Assembly: GCA_902791025.1 (NCBI GenBank)
Contig: CADATZ010000033.1
Coordinates: 17,785 to 81,784 of the forward strand
Direction: 5' to 3'
Source: an uncultured Chloroflexota bacterium
GTDB lineage: Bacteria > Chloroflexota > Anaerolineae > Anaerolineales > Anaerolineaceae
DNA: 64,000 nt
Made by a program: the position numbers and the translations under genes. The notes under the pieces were generated by a model. The model was not told the DNA's origin. It made no database searches and saw nothing but the letters and a program-made list of their open reading frames with translations. Numbering within the stretch: the stretch's first letter is position 1; every line of letters begins with the position of its first letter. Positions 15,675 to 25,150 of the stretch are shown here, piece after piece.

Positions 15675-17444
15675 ATGAAAAAACCGTCGTCAACGATCCT
15701 GATAATCAGCACATTGATTGCGCTGGTTTTGATCCCATCACTCGCCTGTACCCGTTCTGCAAATACACCGCAGCAGCTGACTGCGATTGCTGAACGGGCT
15801 GTTGTATTGCGTGTCACGGAAGCAATAATCGCAACAGAAACCCAACGGTACATCACACCCAGCGCAACCTTCACCAACACGCCAACAGAAACGCTCCTTC
15901 CGGAATTGGAAACAGCTACAGCAGATGCACTGATCACCGCTACGCTGACTCCGACTGTTACACAAACACCTATTCCAACAGATACTCCGACGATCACACC
16001 GACGGTCCCAACACCCCGCAGCACTTTTCCTGTAGAAACGATCGCTCCGGAAACGGCAGCAGCAACGGCAACTCCTGCCGTACCGACAGCAACACCTACG
16101 CCGAATATTCCACTTCCGGATTTACTTTCGGATTTTTCCAATAAATTCTTTTATATTGTCCAAACAGGAGACACTGCACAAGCAATTGCTTATCGGTTCG
16201 GAATAACGCCATCAAGAATCACAGGTCTCACTGATCCGGAAAGCGAGCATTTTCTCAAACCGGATACATTGCTGATGATCAACGCACCGAAGCGCAATTT
16301 CAGCTCAGGAATGCGCATCCTGCCGGATGAATATGTCGTAATGGGATACCCTTCCATTGGCTACGACCTTGATTATGAAGTCCAACAGGCGGGAGGATAC
16401 CTTGCTTCCTACAGCGAATATACATCCGCAGGTACACTCACCGGAACCGAAATCATCGAAAAGGTCGCCCTTGACTACTCCATCAGTCCCATTATTTTGA
16501 TGGAACTGCTCGAGTACAAGAGTCATTGGGTTTATGGTCAGCCGACCTCTGTGGTTGAAGAAAAATATCCGATTGGGTGGCTTGGGGAGAATTCGCAGGG
16601 CTTGTATAAACAACTAACCTGGGCTGCACAGGAACTCTCACTTGGCTACTACGGTTGGCGGTACGGAACACTTTCCGAGATTCCCTTTTACAAACATCCA
16701 CAGCCGGATGAACCGGTTTATTTCAATCCGTTATTAAACGCGGGGTCGGTTGCGATTCAATATCTTTTCGCCCAATTGAACCTTTATAACGAATTTGAGG
16801 ATGCTATATACGGAAACAACGGTTTTCTGCAGCAGTTTTATCTTGATTTCGGCAACGTCTGGGAATATTACATTATTGATCCGAATGGGTTTAATGATAA
16901 GCTCCAGCAGCCTGTATTGACACTGCCTTACAACGAAAACGATGAGTGGTCAATCACCGGAGGCCCGCATGAATCCTGGACGACAGGTTCTCCATTGGGA
17001 GCTCTCGATTTTGCTCCGCAAATGGCTGAAGGTGGCTGTGCCCGCTCTGATTCCTGGATCACGGCATCCGCACCTGGACTTGTGATCCGAAACGGCGTCG
17101 GTACCGTTGTACTTGATCTGGATATGGATGGACACGAAGAAACAGGATGGGTGCTCTACTATCTGCATGTCCGTACAGATGGAAAAGCAGAACCGGGTAC
17201 AGTGCTTCCACTCCATGGCCGAATCGGACATCCTTCCTGCGAAGGGGGAGCCGCGACAGGCACACATCTGCATATTGCAAGAAAATACAACGGTGAATGG
17301 GTTCAGGCCTATGGTCCTGTTCCCTTTGACATGAGCGGCTGGATTCCCTTTGGCGGAGAAAGCTATCACGGCGGTGTGATGCGCGGAGATGATATTATTT
17401 ACGCAGAACAATACGCATCGTCAGAAAAGGTGGTGCACTATTGA
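15675..17444 (+). CDS. LysM-M23 peptidase-like lipoprotein 1
   Basis: This 589-residue lipoprotein has its lipidated Cys at 25 (LIPSLAC). A long Thr/Pro-rich linker of the PTATPTPN type reaches to about 155, followed by a LysM domain (FYIVQTGDTAQAIAYRFGI). After a helical middle region comes a LytM/M23 metallopeptidase fold: GGPHESW, LGALDFAP, LHVRTDG and GTHLHIARKYNG. The zinc ligands (His in GGPH, Asp in LDFAP, His in HLH) are in place. A role in binding and trimming peptidoglycan at the membrane surface is inferred. A TTG at 15657 is an alternative start; the ATG at 15675 fits the signal peptide better. Its stop overlaps the start of its paralogue. Confidence 0.85.
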   Translation: MKKPSSTILIISTLIALVLIPSLACTRSANTPQQLTAIAERAVVLRVTEAIIATETQRYITPSATFTNTPTETLLPELETATADALITATLTPTVTQTPIPTDTPTITPTVPTPRSTFPVETIAPETAAATATPAVPTATPTPNIPLPDLLSDFSNKFFYIVQTGDTAQAIAYRFGITPSRITGLTDPESEHFLKPDTLLMINAPKRNFSSGMRILPDEYVVMGYPSIGYDLDYEVQQAGGYLASYSEYTSAGTLTGTEIIEKVALDYSISPIILMELLEYKSHWVYGQPTSVVEEKYPIGWLGENSQGLYKQLTWAAQELSLGYYGWRYGTLSEIPFYKHPQPDEPVYFNPLLNAGSVAIQYLFAQLNLYNEFEDAIYGNNGFLQQFYLDFGNVWEYYIIDPNGFNDKLQQPVLTLPYNENDEWSITGGPHESWTTGSPLGALDFAPQMAEGGCARSDSWITASAPGLVIRNGVGTVVLDLDMDGHEETGWVLYYLHVRTDGKAEPGTVLPLHGRIGHPSCEGGAATGTHLHIARKYNGEWVQAYGPVPFDMSGWIPFGGESYHGGVMRGDDIIYAEQYASSEKVVHY

Positions 17445-19006
17445 TCAACACCTTTTCAACAAAAAAATGCAGCATCATTTTTCTGTTCATCATTGCACTA
17501 ATGTCAGGCTGTGTGCGCGTGATTCATGAAAAACCGGTAAATTCACCTGTCATTGAAGCCACACAGGAACCAACCGCCACACAAGAAACGCAGCCAACAC
17601 CATCCGCTTCCGAAAAAGACCCTGTTCGAAAGCGAAGACCGAAATATATGCCGGGAGAACTGGTCGATTACACAGCGATGGATGGAGATACATTACCCGC
17701 TTTGGCTGCACGCTTCAACACAACCGAAAAGGAGATCCGCGCAGCGAACCCCATTCTTCCGGAACGTCTCACCACATTACCGCAAGGCCTGCCGATGCAG
17801 ATACCGATCTACTATCGATCCGGATGGGGCAGCTCCTATAAAATTCTTTCCGATTCACAATTTGTCAATGGACCGGCAGACAAAGGCTTTTCAGCACGCA
17901 GTTACGTAGACCGCCAACCGGGTTTTTTCAAATACTTCAACGTCTGGGCTGACAGCCGCAACCTGCGCGGCGGAGAGCTGGTCGATTACATTGCAGAGGC
18001 TTACTCCATCAGCCCCCGTCTGCTCCTTGCGATCCTGCAATATTTAACGAATGCGCTAAAGGATCCGGTTTACCGCAATAATTTCAACGAAAGCAATGTT
18101 TTATATTTTTCCGGTGACCGTTATAAAACCCTCAGCGCACAGCTGAACCAGCTGGCTGAATTTTTCAATGATCATTATTACTCCTACAAAGCAGGGAATT
18201 TCAGCGAATATGAACTGCAGGACGGCTCGCTAATACGGATCGACCCATGGCTCAATGCCTGCAGCGCTGTTCTTCAGGCTTATTTTGCAAAAATATTCGT
18301 GCCTGAACAATATTATCAGGCAATTGGACCCAATGGGTTTGTCAAAATCTATAAAGAGATGTTTGGTGATTTCCCATCACCGGAAGAATATCCTGCACAT
18401 ATTCCGGGCTCGCTGGAGCAGATCAAACTCAGGCTGCCTTTCAAGGACGGAGAAGCCTGGACCTATACCGGCGGTCCGCACACCGCCTGGGGCAGTATGC
18501 ATCCTTACGCAGCCATCGATTTCGCCCCACCGGCGAATCAGCATGGATGCTTTATTTCTTATGCTGAAGTGATCGCACCACACAGCGGTACGATCGTCCG
18601 CACCGGCACCGGCATGGCCATGCTGGACATGGATGATGACGGAGATGAGCGAACCGGCTGGGTCATGCTCTTTCTCCATCTGAAGACAGAATCGATTCCT
18701 CCGGTGGGCACCCATGTAGAAATGGGAGATGTGCTCGGGCATCCATCCTGTGACGGCGGTACTTCTTCCGGTACCCACGTACACCTGGCACGAAAATATA
18801 ACGGCGAATGGATCGAAGCCGGAGGAGTGATCCCGCTAAATCTGGATGAATGGATCGCCGAAAATGGAGAAGCCAAATATGAAGGAAGGATGCGCCGATA
18901 TTCAAGCTACGTGATCGCATCCACCAGTTCAGAATATTTCAGCCGCATCCTTGCCGGTCCGCCTATCTATCCAACGCCCAGCCCTACACCAAAACCGAAG
19001 AAATAG
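17441..19006 (+). CDS. LysM-M23 peptidase-like lipoprotein 2
   Basis: The start is a TTG at 17441 that overlaps the TGA of the previous gene (TTGA), with AAGGTGG upstream, so translation is coupled. The 521-residue product has lipobox LMSGC (Cys 24) and a short Pro/Thr linker. A LysM-like domain (VDYTAMDGDTLPALAARFN) and the same middle region follow. The M23 fold has GGPHTAW, AAIDFAPP, LFLHLKTE and GTHVHLARKYNG. It ends in a Pro-rich tail (YPTPSPTPKPKK). It is clearly a tandem duplicate of the gene before it, and both keep their metal ligands. Confidence 0.85.
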   Translation: MINTFSTKKCSIIFLFIIALMSGCVRVIHEKPVNSPVIEATQEPTATQETQPTPSASEKDPVRKRRPKYMPGELVDYTAMDGDTLPALAARFNTTEKEIRAANPILPERLTTLPQGLPMQIPIYYRSGWGSSYKILSDSQFVNGPADKGFSARSYVDRQPGFFKYFNVWADSRNLRGGELVDYIAEAYSISPRLLLAILQYLTNALKDPVYRNNFNESNVLYFSGDRYKTLSAQLNQLAEFFNDHYYSYKAGNFSEYELQDGSLIRIDPWLNACSAVLQAYFAKIFVPEQYYQAIGPNGFVKIYKEMFGDFPSPEEYPAHIPGSLEQIKLRLPFKDGEAWTYTGGPHTAWGSMHPYAAIDFAPPANQHGCFISYAEVIAPHSGTIVRTGTGMAMLDMDDDGDERTGWVMLFLHLKTESIPPVGTHVEMGDVLGHPSCDGGTSSGTHVHLARKYNGEWIEAGGVIPLNLDEWIAENGEAKYEGRMRRYSSYVIASTSSEYFSRILAGPPIYPTPSPTPKPKK

Positions 19007-19060
19007 AGAGCTGCATTTGTAAATCATGTGTTTGACAGATACCAGACAAAAGGCGCAGAG

Positions 19061-19092
19061 CATTAGAAATTAGAAATTAGACATTAGAAATA
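19061..19092. repeat. Short ATTAGAA word run
   Basis: The words CATTAGAAATTAGAAATTAGACATTAG repeat within about 30 bp, the same vocabulary as the larger arrays but without a complementary half. The gap 19007-19173 otherwise shows only an A/T-rich promoter-like stretch. Confidence 0.6.
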
Positions 19093-19173
19093 ATACGGCA
19101 GTAAGTATTTTTAATGTATAATCAAACTGACAGTTTAGAAATTGAATTGGACAACTAAATCATTGGAGGATTT

Positions 19174-21147
19174 ATGAAAAAATTCATCGTGTCGATAATC
19201 TGCATACTGTTGTTTGTTTCCATCCTGCCTGTTATGGGACAAGATGAAGCTCCGGAAACATTTTCATCCGGAGATTGGGATTATATCGAGAATAAAGACG
19301 GAATCACCCTGACAAAATATAAGGGAAGTGAGACTGATCTTGTAATTCCGGGAGAACTGGATGGCAAAATCGTCACACAGCTTGAGAAAGAGCTCTTCAT
19401 GAACAACATGAACCTTGTAAGCGTGGTTATGCCTGACAGCATCACATCCACCGGTGCAAACGTATTCAACGGCTGCGCCGCTTTGAAAGATGTTCAATTG
19501 TCCACAAAGCTTAAAGCTATCAATACAGGGCTTTTCCGCTACTGCATCAGCCTTGAACAAATCATGATCCCATTCACAGTGACTTCCATCAATGGTTTTG
19601 CTTTCTCAGACTGCATCCAGTTGAAAGAAATCATTCTGCTTTCGATCACATCCATCGGAGAATCGGCTTTTGACAATTGTATGTCCCTTACTAATGTAGT
19701 AGTATCAGGGAAACTTACAACAGTCCATGGAAGAGCGTTCCGCGATACACCCTGGCTTGATGCACAAACAGATGAATTTGTTATGATGGGAAAAGATGTC
19801 CTCATCAAATACAATGGGACCGATACAGATGTGGAAATTCCTTACGGGACAACAATGATCAGTTCCGCCTTTGAAGAGAACTACAGGATCGAATCTGTTA
19901 CAATTCCGGAAACTGTGAATAACATCGGTCAATATGCATTCCGGGAAGCAGTCAATCTTCAGAACGTAAACATTCCTGAATACGCAACTACCATCGGCGC
20001 CAATGCCTTCAACGGCTGCCGCAGTCTCACGGAAATTGAACTTCCGGAAGGTTATGTTTTCAAATCACTGGGTGGCTCTGCTTTTCGCAATAATACTCAG
20101 CTCAGTAAAATCAACATTCCGGCAAGCATAACAAACCTTCCGGACGGTGTTTTTGCTGATTGTCCTGCACTGACAGATTTCATTATTCCTGCATCAGTAA
20201 CAACAGTCCATAAAAATGCCTTCCTGAATTCCCAAAATATCCATCTTTATGTAACTCCGGGAACAGATGGTGAACGTTTTGCAAAGGAATTTGAGATTCC
20301 TTATGATTACAGTCTTCAGTCGGTCGATGATTTCATTATCAAACCTGAAGAAGAAGGAATTCAAATCGTCCGTTATACCGGGAAACTTTTCGACGTGGAA
20401 GTTCCCGCGGAAATCAATGGAGAACGTGTAATTTCTATCGGCACGGCTGCTTTCCAGAATAACAATCAGGTCAAACGGGTTATTCTGCCGCTGACCATAC
20501 AATCAATTGGCGACTGGGCGTTCTCCTACATGGAAGACCTTGAGTATGTCCAGATCAATGGAAACGTCAAAAAAATCGGTGACAATGTATTTACCGGCTC
20601 AGATGCACTGAAAGAAATAAAACTGCCGGAAACAGTGGAAGAAATCGGGACCGAACCCTTCAGCAGCCCTTCAGCAACCATATGCGCCGCTCCTGAATCT
20701 GCTGCATACGCTGCACTTCAGGCTATGGGATACACCGTCCAGGCTTACGATGCATGCTCACCGGATGAAGAATTATTAACACTCTGGGCTGAATTAAATG
20801 GCATGGAAATTACCGCAGAGGAAATTTGTGACTGCAGTATATGTTCTGAAACTCCCGGAGAATCAGCAGATGACGCACTGACCAATTCAGGTTCTGATGC
20901 AGCAGCATCCGATATCAATATCATCCGCATTCCGGATGGATTGAGCGAATTGACAGTTGATCTGCTGCCGGCAGAAGCAAAAGAACTGATTCTGATCATT
21001 CCCGCTTCTGTGGAAACCATTGACGAGAAGATCCTTGACGGACGCACAATTTCAATCATTTCAGACAGCGGTACCGCTGCCGAATCATTCGCCACAGCAA
21101 ACGGTCTGAAATTTGTTGTACAGGTCAACACCTTGTTAGGAGAGTAA
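19174..21147 (+). CDS. Secreted leucine-rich-repeat (BspA-type) protein
   Basis: The ribosome site TTGGAGGATTT precedes the ATG. The 657-residue product has a signal peptide (MKKFIVSIICILLFVSILPVMG). It then has many LRR_5/BspA-type repeats of about 23 residues, with the pattern I-x-x-x-AFxxCxxLxxVxLPxxxxxIG (for example AFSDCIQLKEIILL and AFDNCMSLTNVVV). A second repeat block follows a spacer at about 385. There is no cell-wall anchor or membrane segment at the C-terminus. BspA-like proteins are often surface-exposed and bind host or matrix proteins; here the ligand is unknown. Confidence 0.85.
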   Translation: MKKFIVSIICILLFVSILPVMGQDEAPETFSSGDWDYIENKDGITLTKYKGSETDLVIPGELDGKIVTQLEKELFMNNMNLVSVVMPDSITSTGANVFNGCAALKDVQLSTKLKAINTGLFRYCISLEQIMIPFTVTSINGFAFSDCIQLKEIILLSITSIGESAFDNCMSLTNVVVSGKLTTVHGRAFRDTPWLDAQTDEFVMMGKDVLIKYNGTDTDVEIPYGTTMISSAFEENYRIESVTIPETVNNIGQYAFREAVNLQNVNIPEYATTIGANAFNGCRSLTEIELPEGYVFKSLGGSAFRNNTQLSKINIPASITNLPDGVFADCPALTDFIIPASVTTVHKNAFLNSQNIHLYVTPGTDGERFAKEFEIPYDYSLQSVDDFIIKPEEEGIQIVRYTGKLFDVEVPAEINGERVISIGTAAFQNNNQVKRVILPLTIQSIGDWAFSYMEDLEYVQINGNVKKIGDNVFTGSDALKEIKLPETVEEIGTEPFSSPSATICAAPESAAYAALQAMGYTVQAYDACSPDEELLTLWAELNGMEITAEEICDCSICSETPGESADDALTNSGSDAAASDINIIRIPDGLSELTVDLLPAEAKELILIIPASVETIDEKILDGRTISIISDSGTAAESFATANGLKFVVQVNTLLGE

Positions 21148-21162
21148 TACAGATTGTATCTG

Positions 21163-21205
21163 CCTGAACGGCATCCACCCACGCAGACTATGGCTGCCGT
21201 TCAGG
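21163..21205 (+). terminator. Terminator-like hairpin after the LRR gene
   Basis: The stem CCTGAACGGCA pairs with TGCCGTTCAGG around a 21-nt loop, followed by TTTGATT. The U run is weak. The hairpin ends close to the next gene start, so it may also act as an attenuator or an mRNA-stability element. Confidence 0.5.
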
Positions 21206-21231
21206 TTTGATTCATGAAAGTGAGTAATTTT

Positions 21232-21879
21232 ATGAAATTTGTTCGAAATATCATTTTATTGGCTGTTGGACTGATAATGATTTCATTTGTGCAAAGTCCT
21301 GCATATGCCGATAAAACGGAATTTCTGGAGACTTTGGCACAACTAAAAACGAGCGGTATTATACCAAATACAGAAGAGGGTCAGGTAATTTCATACGGAA
21401 GTTTAACTGACAACTATGCGAACATGGGGTCCGTAAAGTATTATCCGATCGCTGAATCAGATCATTTTGTCTTATCATCAAAAATTTCCTGGAGTTCCGC
21501 CTCACCCACACCAAACGGACCTGTTTCAGGCTGCGGCTATGTCTTCGGTACAAATCCGGATACAATCGATTATCAGATGATATCCATCCGCATGGATGGG
21601 AATTTATACTTCAGGGGCAGGAATTTGGGAAATCCGCTCTCTTACGGAAAGATATTTATTCAAAATCCGAGCATGCAGGGAGAAGCATTATTGACCTTAG
21701 TTGTCAATGGCAGCTCAGTCAATATATTTTTTAATGGGAATAATATCAAATCAAGAGATGATGTCGTTTTACCGGGAAATGGGCTTGGTTTTACGATCCT
21801 TTCCGGCACAAATAAGGATTTCGGAACGCAATGTACGTTTGAGGATATTTTTCTCTATACCTGGCAGGACGAAATTTAG
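21232..21879 (+). CDS. Secreted protein of unknown function
   Basis: The 215-residue product has a signal peptide ending SPAYA/DK. The mature part is rich in beta-type sequence (YYPIAESDHFVLSSKISW, YQMISIRMDGNLYFRG, LLTLVVNGSSVNIFFNG). That pattern suggests a concanavalin-like jelly-roll fold, as in family-16 or laminin-G-like domains, but no catalytic motif is seen. The ATG at 21232 has AAAGTGAG upstream; an ATG at 21214 is in frame and possible. Function unknown. It may be co-expressed with the LRR gene by read-through. Confidence 0.6.
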   Translation: MKFVRNIILLAVGLIMISFVQSPAYADKTEFLETLAQLKTSGIIPNTEEGQVISYGSLTDNYANMGSVKYYPIAESDHFVLSSKISWSSASPTPNGPVSGCGYVFGTNPDTIDYQMISIRMDGNLYFRGRNLGNPLSYGKIFIQNPSMQGEALLTLVVNGSSVNIFFNGNNIKSRDDVVLPGNGLGFTILSGTNKDFGTQCTFEDIFLYTWQDEI

Positions 21880-21915
21880 CAGCAAACAGATTTCTGCCGC
21901 AAAGCATAAAATAGT

Positions 21916-21956
21916 AAAAATACCGTGAGATAAACTATCCTTCACGGTATTTTTGT
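21916..21956 (+). terminator. Rho-independent terminator
   Basis: The stem AAAAATACCGTGA pairs with TCACGGTATTTTT around a 13-nt loop, and the U-rich arm itself ends the transcript. It is symmetrical enough to work on both strands. Confidence 0.75.
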
Positions 21957-21987
21957 ATCACAATAAACCTTAAGCCAAAATTATTTT

Positions 21988-21996
21988 TGATATAAT
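21988..21996 (+). promoter_or_regulatory. Extended -10 box 7 nt before the ATG (leaderless candidate)
   Basis: TGATATAAT fits an extended -10 (TGnTATAAT). It is followed by TTTTTGC and the ATG at 22004, with no Shine-Dalgarno. Confidence 0.55.
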
Positions 21997-22003
21997 TTTT
22001 TGC

Positions 22004-22732
22004 ATGATTATCGAGCTTGGCGTTGCAAAACAGGGAAGGATCAGCAGTCCGGAGAATGACGAGACCACGGAGATCATCGAAAGGCCCTCCGGTGGTGAAT
22101 CGATTATCTATTGCAACGGAAAACGAGACGGACAGCCCTGCAAAACCATTTCATCGATCATCGTAAACCGTGTACTGGAAAAAATCGCCGAATCTTTTCG
22201 GGACAGTACTGCGCTCCGTGCCGTCTCCGATCAGATTTTTCGTGAGCATTCCGGGCATATATGCGGAGATCTGTGCATGATCTCAACAGACTTTGAATCC
22301 GGAACGATCGTCATCAGCCGCTGCACCAATACACCGGTCTATTTCTATCAGCGCGGTTTGTTTGATTCCTGGCACACAAACGCGGAACAGATCGGCGCAG
22401 TCAAAGGACTCAGACCGTCCATCACCGAGATTCCCATAGAAGTCGGAACAACCATCATCATGCTTTCCGAAGGGGCACTCAACGCAGGGAAAAACACGCT
22501 GGAAGCTGATGAAGTGGAAGACCTGATTCTCAGCACGATTGAAGAAAGCAGCGAATTTTCTGCCGACCGAATGGCTGATTTCTTTCTGAATCGAGCCATC
22601 ACACTGGACAGCTATAAACCACAGGAAGATATGACTGTCATTGTTTTGAAAGTATGCAATGACTCTCCATCCTGTTCCAGACGGATATTTCTCACCTGTC
22701 CCGTTCCAAAATATCAGCCGTTTTACGAATAA
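22004..22732 (+). CDS. SpoIIE-type PP2C protein phosphatase-like protein
   Basis: This 242-residue cytoplasmic protein has the SpoIIE/RsbU phosphatase fold. It starts MIIELGVAKQGR, and the later parts DLCMISTDFESGTIVISRCTNTPVYFY, GTTIIMLSEGALN and PQEDMTVIVLKV match the C-terminal half of PP2C domains. The final D in the QEDMT motif is the usual metal ligand. In this protein the first Asp motif (DG of the D-x-G pair) is unclear, so activity should not be assumed. A role in partner-switching signalling with Ser-phosphorylated antagonists is inferred from the family only. Confidence 0.65.
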   Translation: MIIELGVAKQGRISSPENDETTEIIERPSGGESIIYCNGKRDGQPCKTISSIIVNRVLEKIAESFRDSTALRAVSDQIFREHSGHICGDLCMISTDFESGTIVISRCTNTPVYFYQRGLFDSWHTNAEQIGAVKGLRPSITEIPIEVGTTIIMLSEGALNAGKNTLEADEVEDLILSTIEESSEFSADRMADFFLNRAITLDSYKPQEDMTVIVLKVCNDSPSCSRRIFLTCPVPKYQPFYE

Positions 22733-22817
22733 ACATCCGATTTCCACACAATTTTGCAATTTGGCACACTTATTGCACTATATATTTACAAATGGATATA
22801 GAATTGGGAGGGAGTAG

Positions 22818-23294
22818 ATGGATATTTTAAATCTTGTGAACAAACTGGAAGAACTTTTCAGCCAGGGACGTTCATTGCCCTTTACCCATAACGTTGTCAT
22901 CAATGAAGACCAGATGATCGACCTCATCGACCAGATGAGAATCTCCATACCGGAAGAAATTAAACGGTCCCAGCAGATTCTCGCTCAGCGGGATCGTATT
23001 CTGGCACAGGCTAAAGATGAACATGACCGCATGATTGAAATCGCTAACGAAAAACGAGAACAGCTGATCTCCTCTCATGAAATATCCACAGAAGCCCAGA
23101 ACCGCGCTAAACAAATCATTTCCCAGGCACAAACTGAAGCTGAAGTGATCAAACAGGAAGCTGATAAATACGCGCTTGAAAGCCTGAAAAAGCTTGAAAT
23201 CGAGATGGAGCGCTCCATGGCGCAGGTTCGTAACGGGATTAAGGCTCTTTCCTATGATTCCGATGATTCGGATAATCAAAACAACAACGAATAA
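22818..23294 (+). CDS. Coiled-coil (DivIVA/ATP-synthase-b-like) cytoplasmic protein
   Basis: The 158-residue protein is almost entirely helical. A short N-terminal globular part (MDILNLVNKLEELFSQG) precedes a long charged coiled coil from about residue 50 to 145 (RILAQAKDEHDRMIEIANEKREQ). The tail is acidic and Asn-rich (DSDDSDNQNNNE). It resembles small DivIVA-like or ATPase-b-like proteins found near RNA-modification genes in anaerobes. A strong ribosome site (GGGAGGGAGTAG) precedes the ATG. No specific function can be given. Confidence 0.65.
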   Translation: MDILNLVNKLEELFSQGRSLPFTHNVVINEDQMIDLIDQMRISIPEEIKRSQQILAQRDRILAQAKDEHDRMIEIANEKREQLISSHEISTEAQNRAKQIISQAQTEAEVIKQEADKYALESLKKLEIEMERSMAQVRNGIKALSYDSDDSDNQNNNE

Positions 23295-23331
23295 ACTTTC
23301 TTCATATTTCTCTTGAGTTTTTCTATCTTCC

Positions 23332-23358
23332 AAACCGCGGCTCATCAGCCGCGGTTTT
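23332..23358. terminator. Bidirectional terminator
   Basis: The stem AACCGCGGCT pairs with AGCCGCGGTT around a CATC loop, with AAA before and TTTT after. It separates the coiled-coil gene from the convergent rluD-like gene. Confidence 0.75.
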
Positions 23359-23369
23359 GGATTCTAATA

Positions 23370-23420
23370 GAGTTATAAGTTGTAAGTTATAACTTCCAAC
23401 TTCCATCTTCCATCTTACAG
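23370..23420. repeat. Small degenerate short-word inverted array
   Basis: TTATAAGTTGTAAGTTAT is followed by AACTTCCAACTTCCATC words, a miniature of the arrays seen elsewhere. It lies immediately downstream of the rluD-like stop codon. Confidence 0.6.
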
Positions 23421-23421
23421 C

Positions 23422-24336
23422 CTACAAACTATCCAACACAGCCTGTAATTCATCCGGCAGTGGGGCTTCGAAAGTCATGGGATCAGTATGTCCGGGGAGA
23501 AGAATCGTAAGACGATAAGCATGGAGAAAATGGCGGCTCAGTTCTATGCTTTGTTTGCGGCGTCCGTACAGCACATCACCGACGATTGGGCACTTCAAAA
23601 ATGCCATATGGACACGAATCTGATGCGTCCGTCCGGTCAGAGGATGTGCCTCAATCAGTGTATGTTTGGGATAACTTTTCCGGGTCAGATATTCAGTGAT
23701 TGCCTCCCGCCCTTTATCCGGTGTGAGGATAGCCATCTGCTGGCGATGCAGCGGATCCCTTCCAATCGGAGCTTCTACCCGACCGGTTGGTGTCGGCGGC
23801 GCACCATCAACCAAAGCCAGATAGCGTTTATTGATCGAGCGGCTTTTGAATTGTTCCTGAAGAAAGATATGAGCTTTTTCGTTTTTTGCCATCACAATGA
23901 TCCCGGAAGTATCGCGGTCCAGCCGATGCACCACACCCGGACGGATCTCACCACCAAATCCCTTCAGATCATCGCAATGCGCCAAAACAGCATGTACCAG
24001 GGTTCCCGTTTCATGCCCAGCTGCCGGGTGAACCACCATGCCGGCAGGCTTGTTGATAACGATACTCTGATCATCCTCATAAATGATATCCAGCGGAATT
24101 TTTTCCGGTATCAATTTCGATTCATGAATTTCCGGCAGAACGACCGTGATCATTTGTCCGGGAACCAAAGTCTGTCCGAACTTCTTTGCCGGTTCACCAT
24201 CAACCCGAACCCGCCCGTCTTTGATAAAACTCTGCAATCGGGAGCGGGAATATTCCGATAATTCTTCCGTTAAAAAATGATCCAGCCGCAGCGGATCACC
24301 GTCTTCAAATTCCAGCGTACGTATTTCTTCACTCAT
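23422..24336 (-). CDS. rluD: RluD-family 23S rRNA pseudouridine synthase
   Basis: The 304-residue enzyme has an N-terminal S4 domain (RLDHFLTEELSEYSRSRLQSFIKDGRVRVDG). The catalytic RluA/RluD domain has the signature HRLDRDTSG, whose Asp is the nucleophile, and later motifs KRYLALV and HPLTGRTHQIRVH. It isomerises uridines in 23S rRNA (helix 69 for RluD itself). The ATG at 24336 overlaps the 3' end of lspA by 8 nt, so they form a coupled operon, the usual order lspA-rluD. The exact target site is inferred from the family and gene order. Confidence 0.88.
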   Translation of the reverse strand: MSEEIRTLEFEDGDPLRLDHFLTEELSEYSRSRLQSFIKDGRVRVDGEPAKKFGQTLVPGQMITVVLPEIHESKLIPEKIPLDIIYEDDQSIVINKPAGMVVHPAAGHETGTLVHAVLAHCDDLKGFGGEIRPGVVHRLDRDTSGIIVMAKNEKAHIFLQEQFKSRSINKRYLALVDGAPPTPTGRVEAPIGRDPLHRQQMAILTPDKGREAITEYLTRKSYPKHTLIEAHPLTGRTHQIRVHMAFLKCPIVGDVLYGRRKQSIELSRHFLHAYRLTILLPGHTDPMTFEAPLPDELQAVLDSL

Positions 24337-24889
24337 GTCTTTCCTCACTGTTTTCTTCCGTATCCATACCGCTGTCTGATGATACAGACTCACACTTTTT
24401 TTCCTGACGCCACATCCCGATGATCAGCACAAAAGCACCGATCACGATAGCACAGTCGGCAAGATTGAAGACCGGGAAATCTCCGATCCAGATAAAATCT
24501 ACCACATAGCCCAATTCCGGATTGATGCGGTCAGCCAGGTTTCCAAGCGCTCCGCCCAACTCCAACGCTAAAGCAACCCGCCAGTAAGCCGGCCCATTTA
24601 TTACCCGAGAAGAATAAAGGATGATCCCAATCACCACCACGATTCCGATTATTGTCAGGATCCAACCATTACCCTGGAACAATCCAAAAGCTACACCGGT
24701 ATTTTTCCAATGGATGATACGAAACCAACTGCCAATTGCCGGAATCGGAGTGATCGTCTCCCGAAGTGCCAGATGTGTACGGATCCAGTATTTTGAGAGC
24801 TGATCAGCCGCAAAAACCAATGCCGCGATCAGCAGCATCCCACCATAAGCCTTAATCTTCTTATTCAAAGAAATATCAACATTTTTCAT
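24329..24889 (-). CDS. lspA: Prolipoprotein signal peptidase (signal peptidase II)
   Basis: The protein has 186 residues and four membrane segments. The two catalytic aspartates are in the conserved motifs GNLADRI and FNLADCAI. Other family motifs are visible: ADQLSKYWI near the N-terminus and NTGVAFGLFQG. It cleaves the signal peptide of lipid-modified prolipoproteins, and it has several likely substrates in this window. The C-terminal 20 residues are a polar, acidic tail. A TATAAT box 8 nt before the ATG and the lack of a ribosome site suggest a leaderless transcript. Confidence 0.95.
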   Translation of the reverse strand: MKNVDISLNKKIKAYGGMLLIAALVFAADQLSKYWIRTHLALRETITPIPAIGSWFRIIHWKNTGVAFGLFQGNGWILTIIGIVVVIGIILYSSRVINGPAYWRVALALELGGALGNLADRINPELGYVVDFIWIGDFPVFNLADCAIVIGAFVLIIGMWRQEKKCESVSSDSGMDTEENSEERHE

Positions 24890-24897
24890 AAGAGTTT

Positions 24898-24903
24898 ATT
24901 ATA
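24898..24903 (-). promoter_or_regulatory. -10 box 8 nt before lspA (leaderless candidate)
   Basis: On the minus strand, TATAAT is followed by AAACTCTT and then the ATG at 24889. No Shine-Dalgarno can fit. Confidence 0.5.
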
Positions 24904-24935
24904 CAGTATTTTCCCCGGAAAATCATAATAAAAAC

Positions 24936-25046
24936 GTATCTATTCAGAACCCGGCAAAGAAGCACTTGGGGACTGATACCTTGCTGTCGCGAAGCCGACA
25001 CAAGCGTGTCTGTACCCATGTGCGTCATTGGGTACTGAACAGTAAC
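24936..25046. mobile_element. MITE copy c (111 bp)
   Basis: The ends are GTATCTATTCAG and CTGAACAGTAAC. Inside are CATGGG/ACTTGGGG-type arms and an inner TGTCGC...CGACA stem, so the hairpin is partly decayed. The flanks are A-rich without a clear duplication. It lies about 100 bp upstream of htpG. Confidence 0.65.
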
Positions 25047-25150
25047 CAAAAAAGTTTATAAGCATTTTGTTAGAATCCATTGTTTTTGAATGAAAGTAAC
25101 TATAATCTAAGTAAAGAAAATAATACGGGAAACCGTTTAGAGGTGAAAGT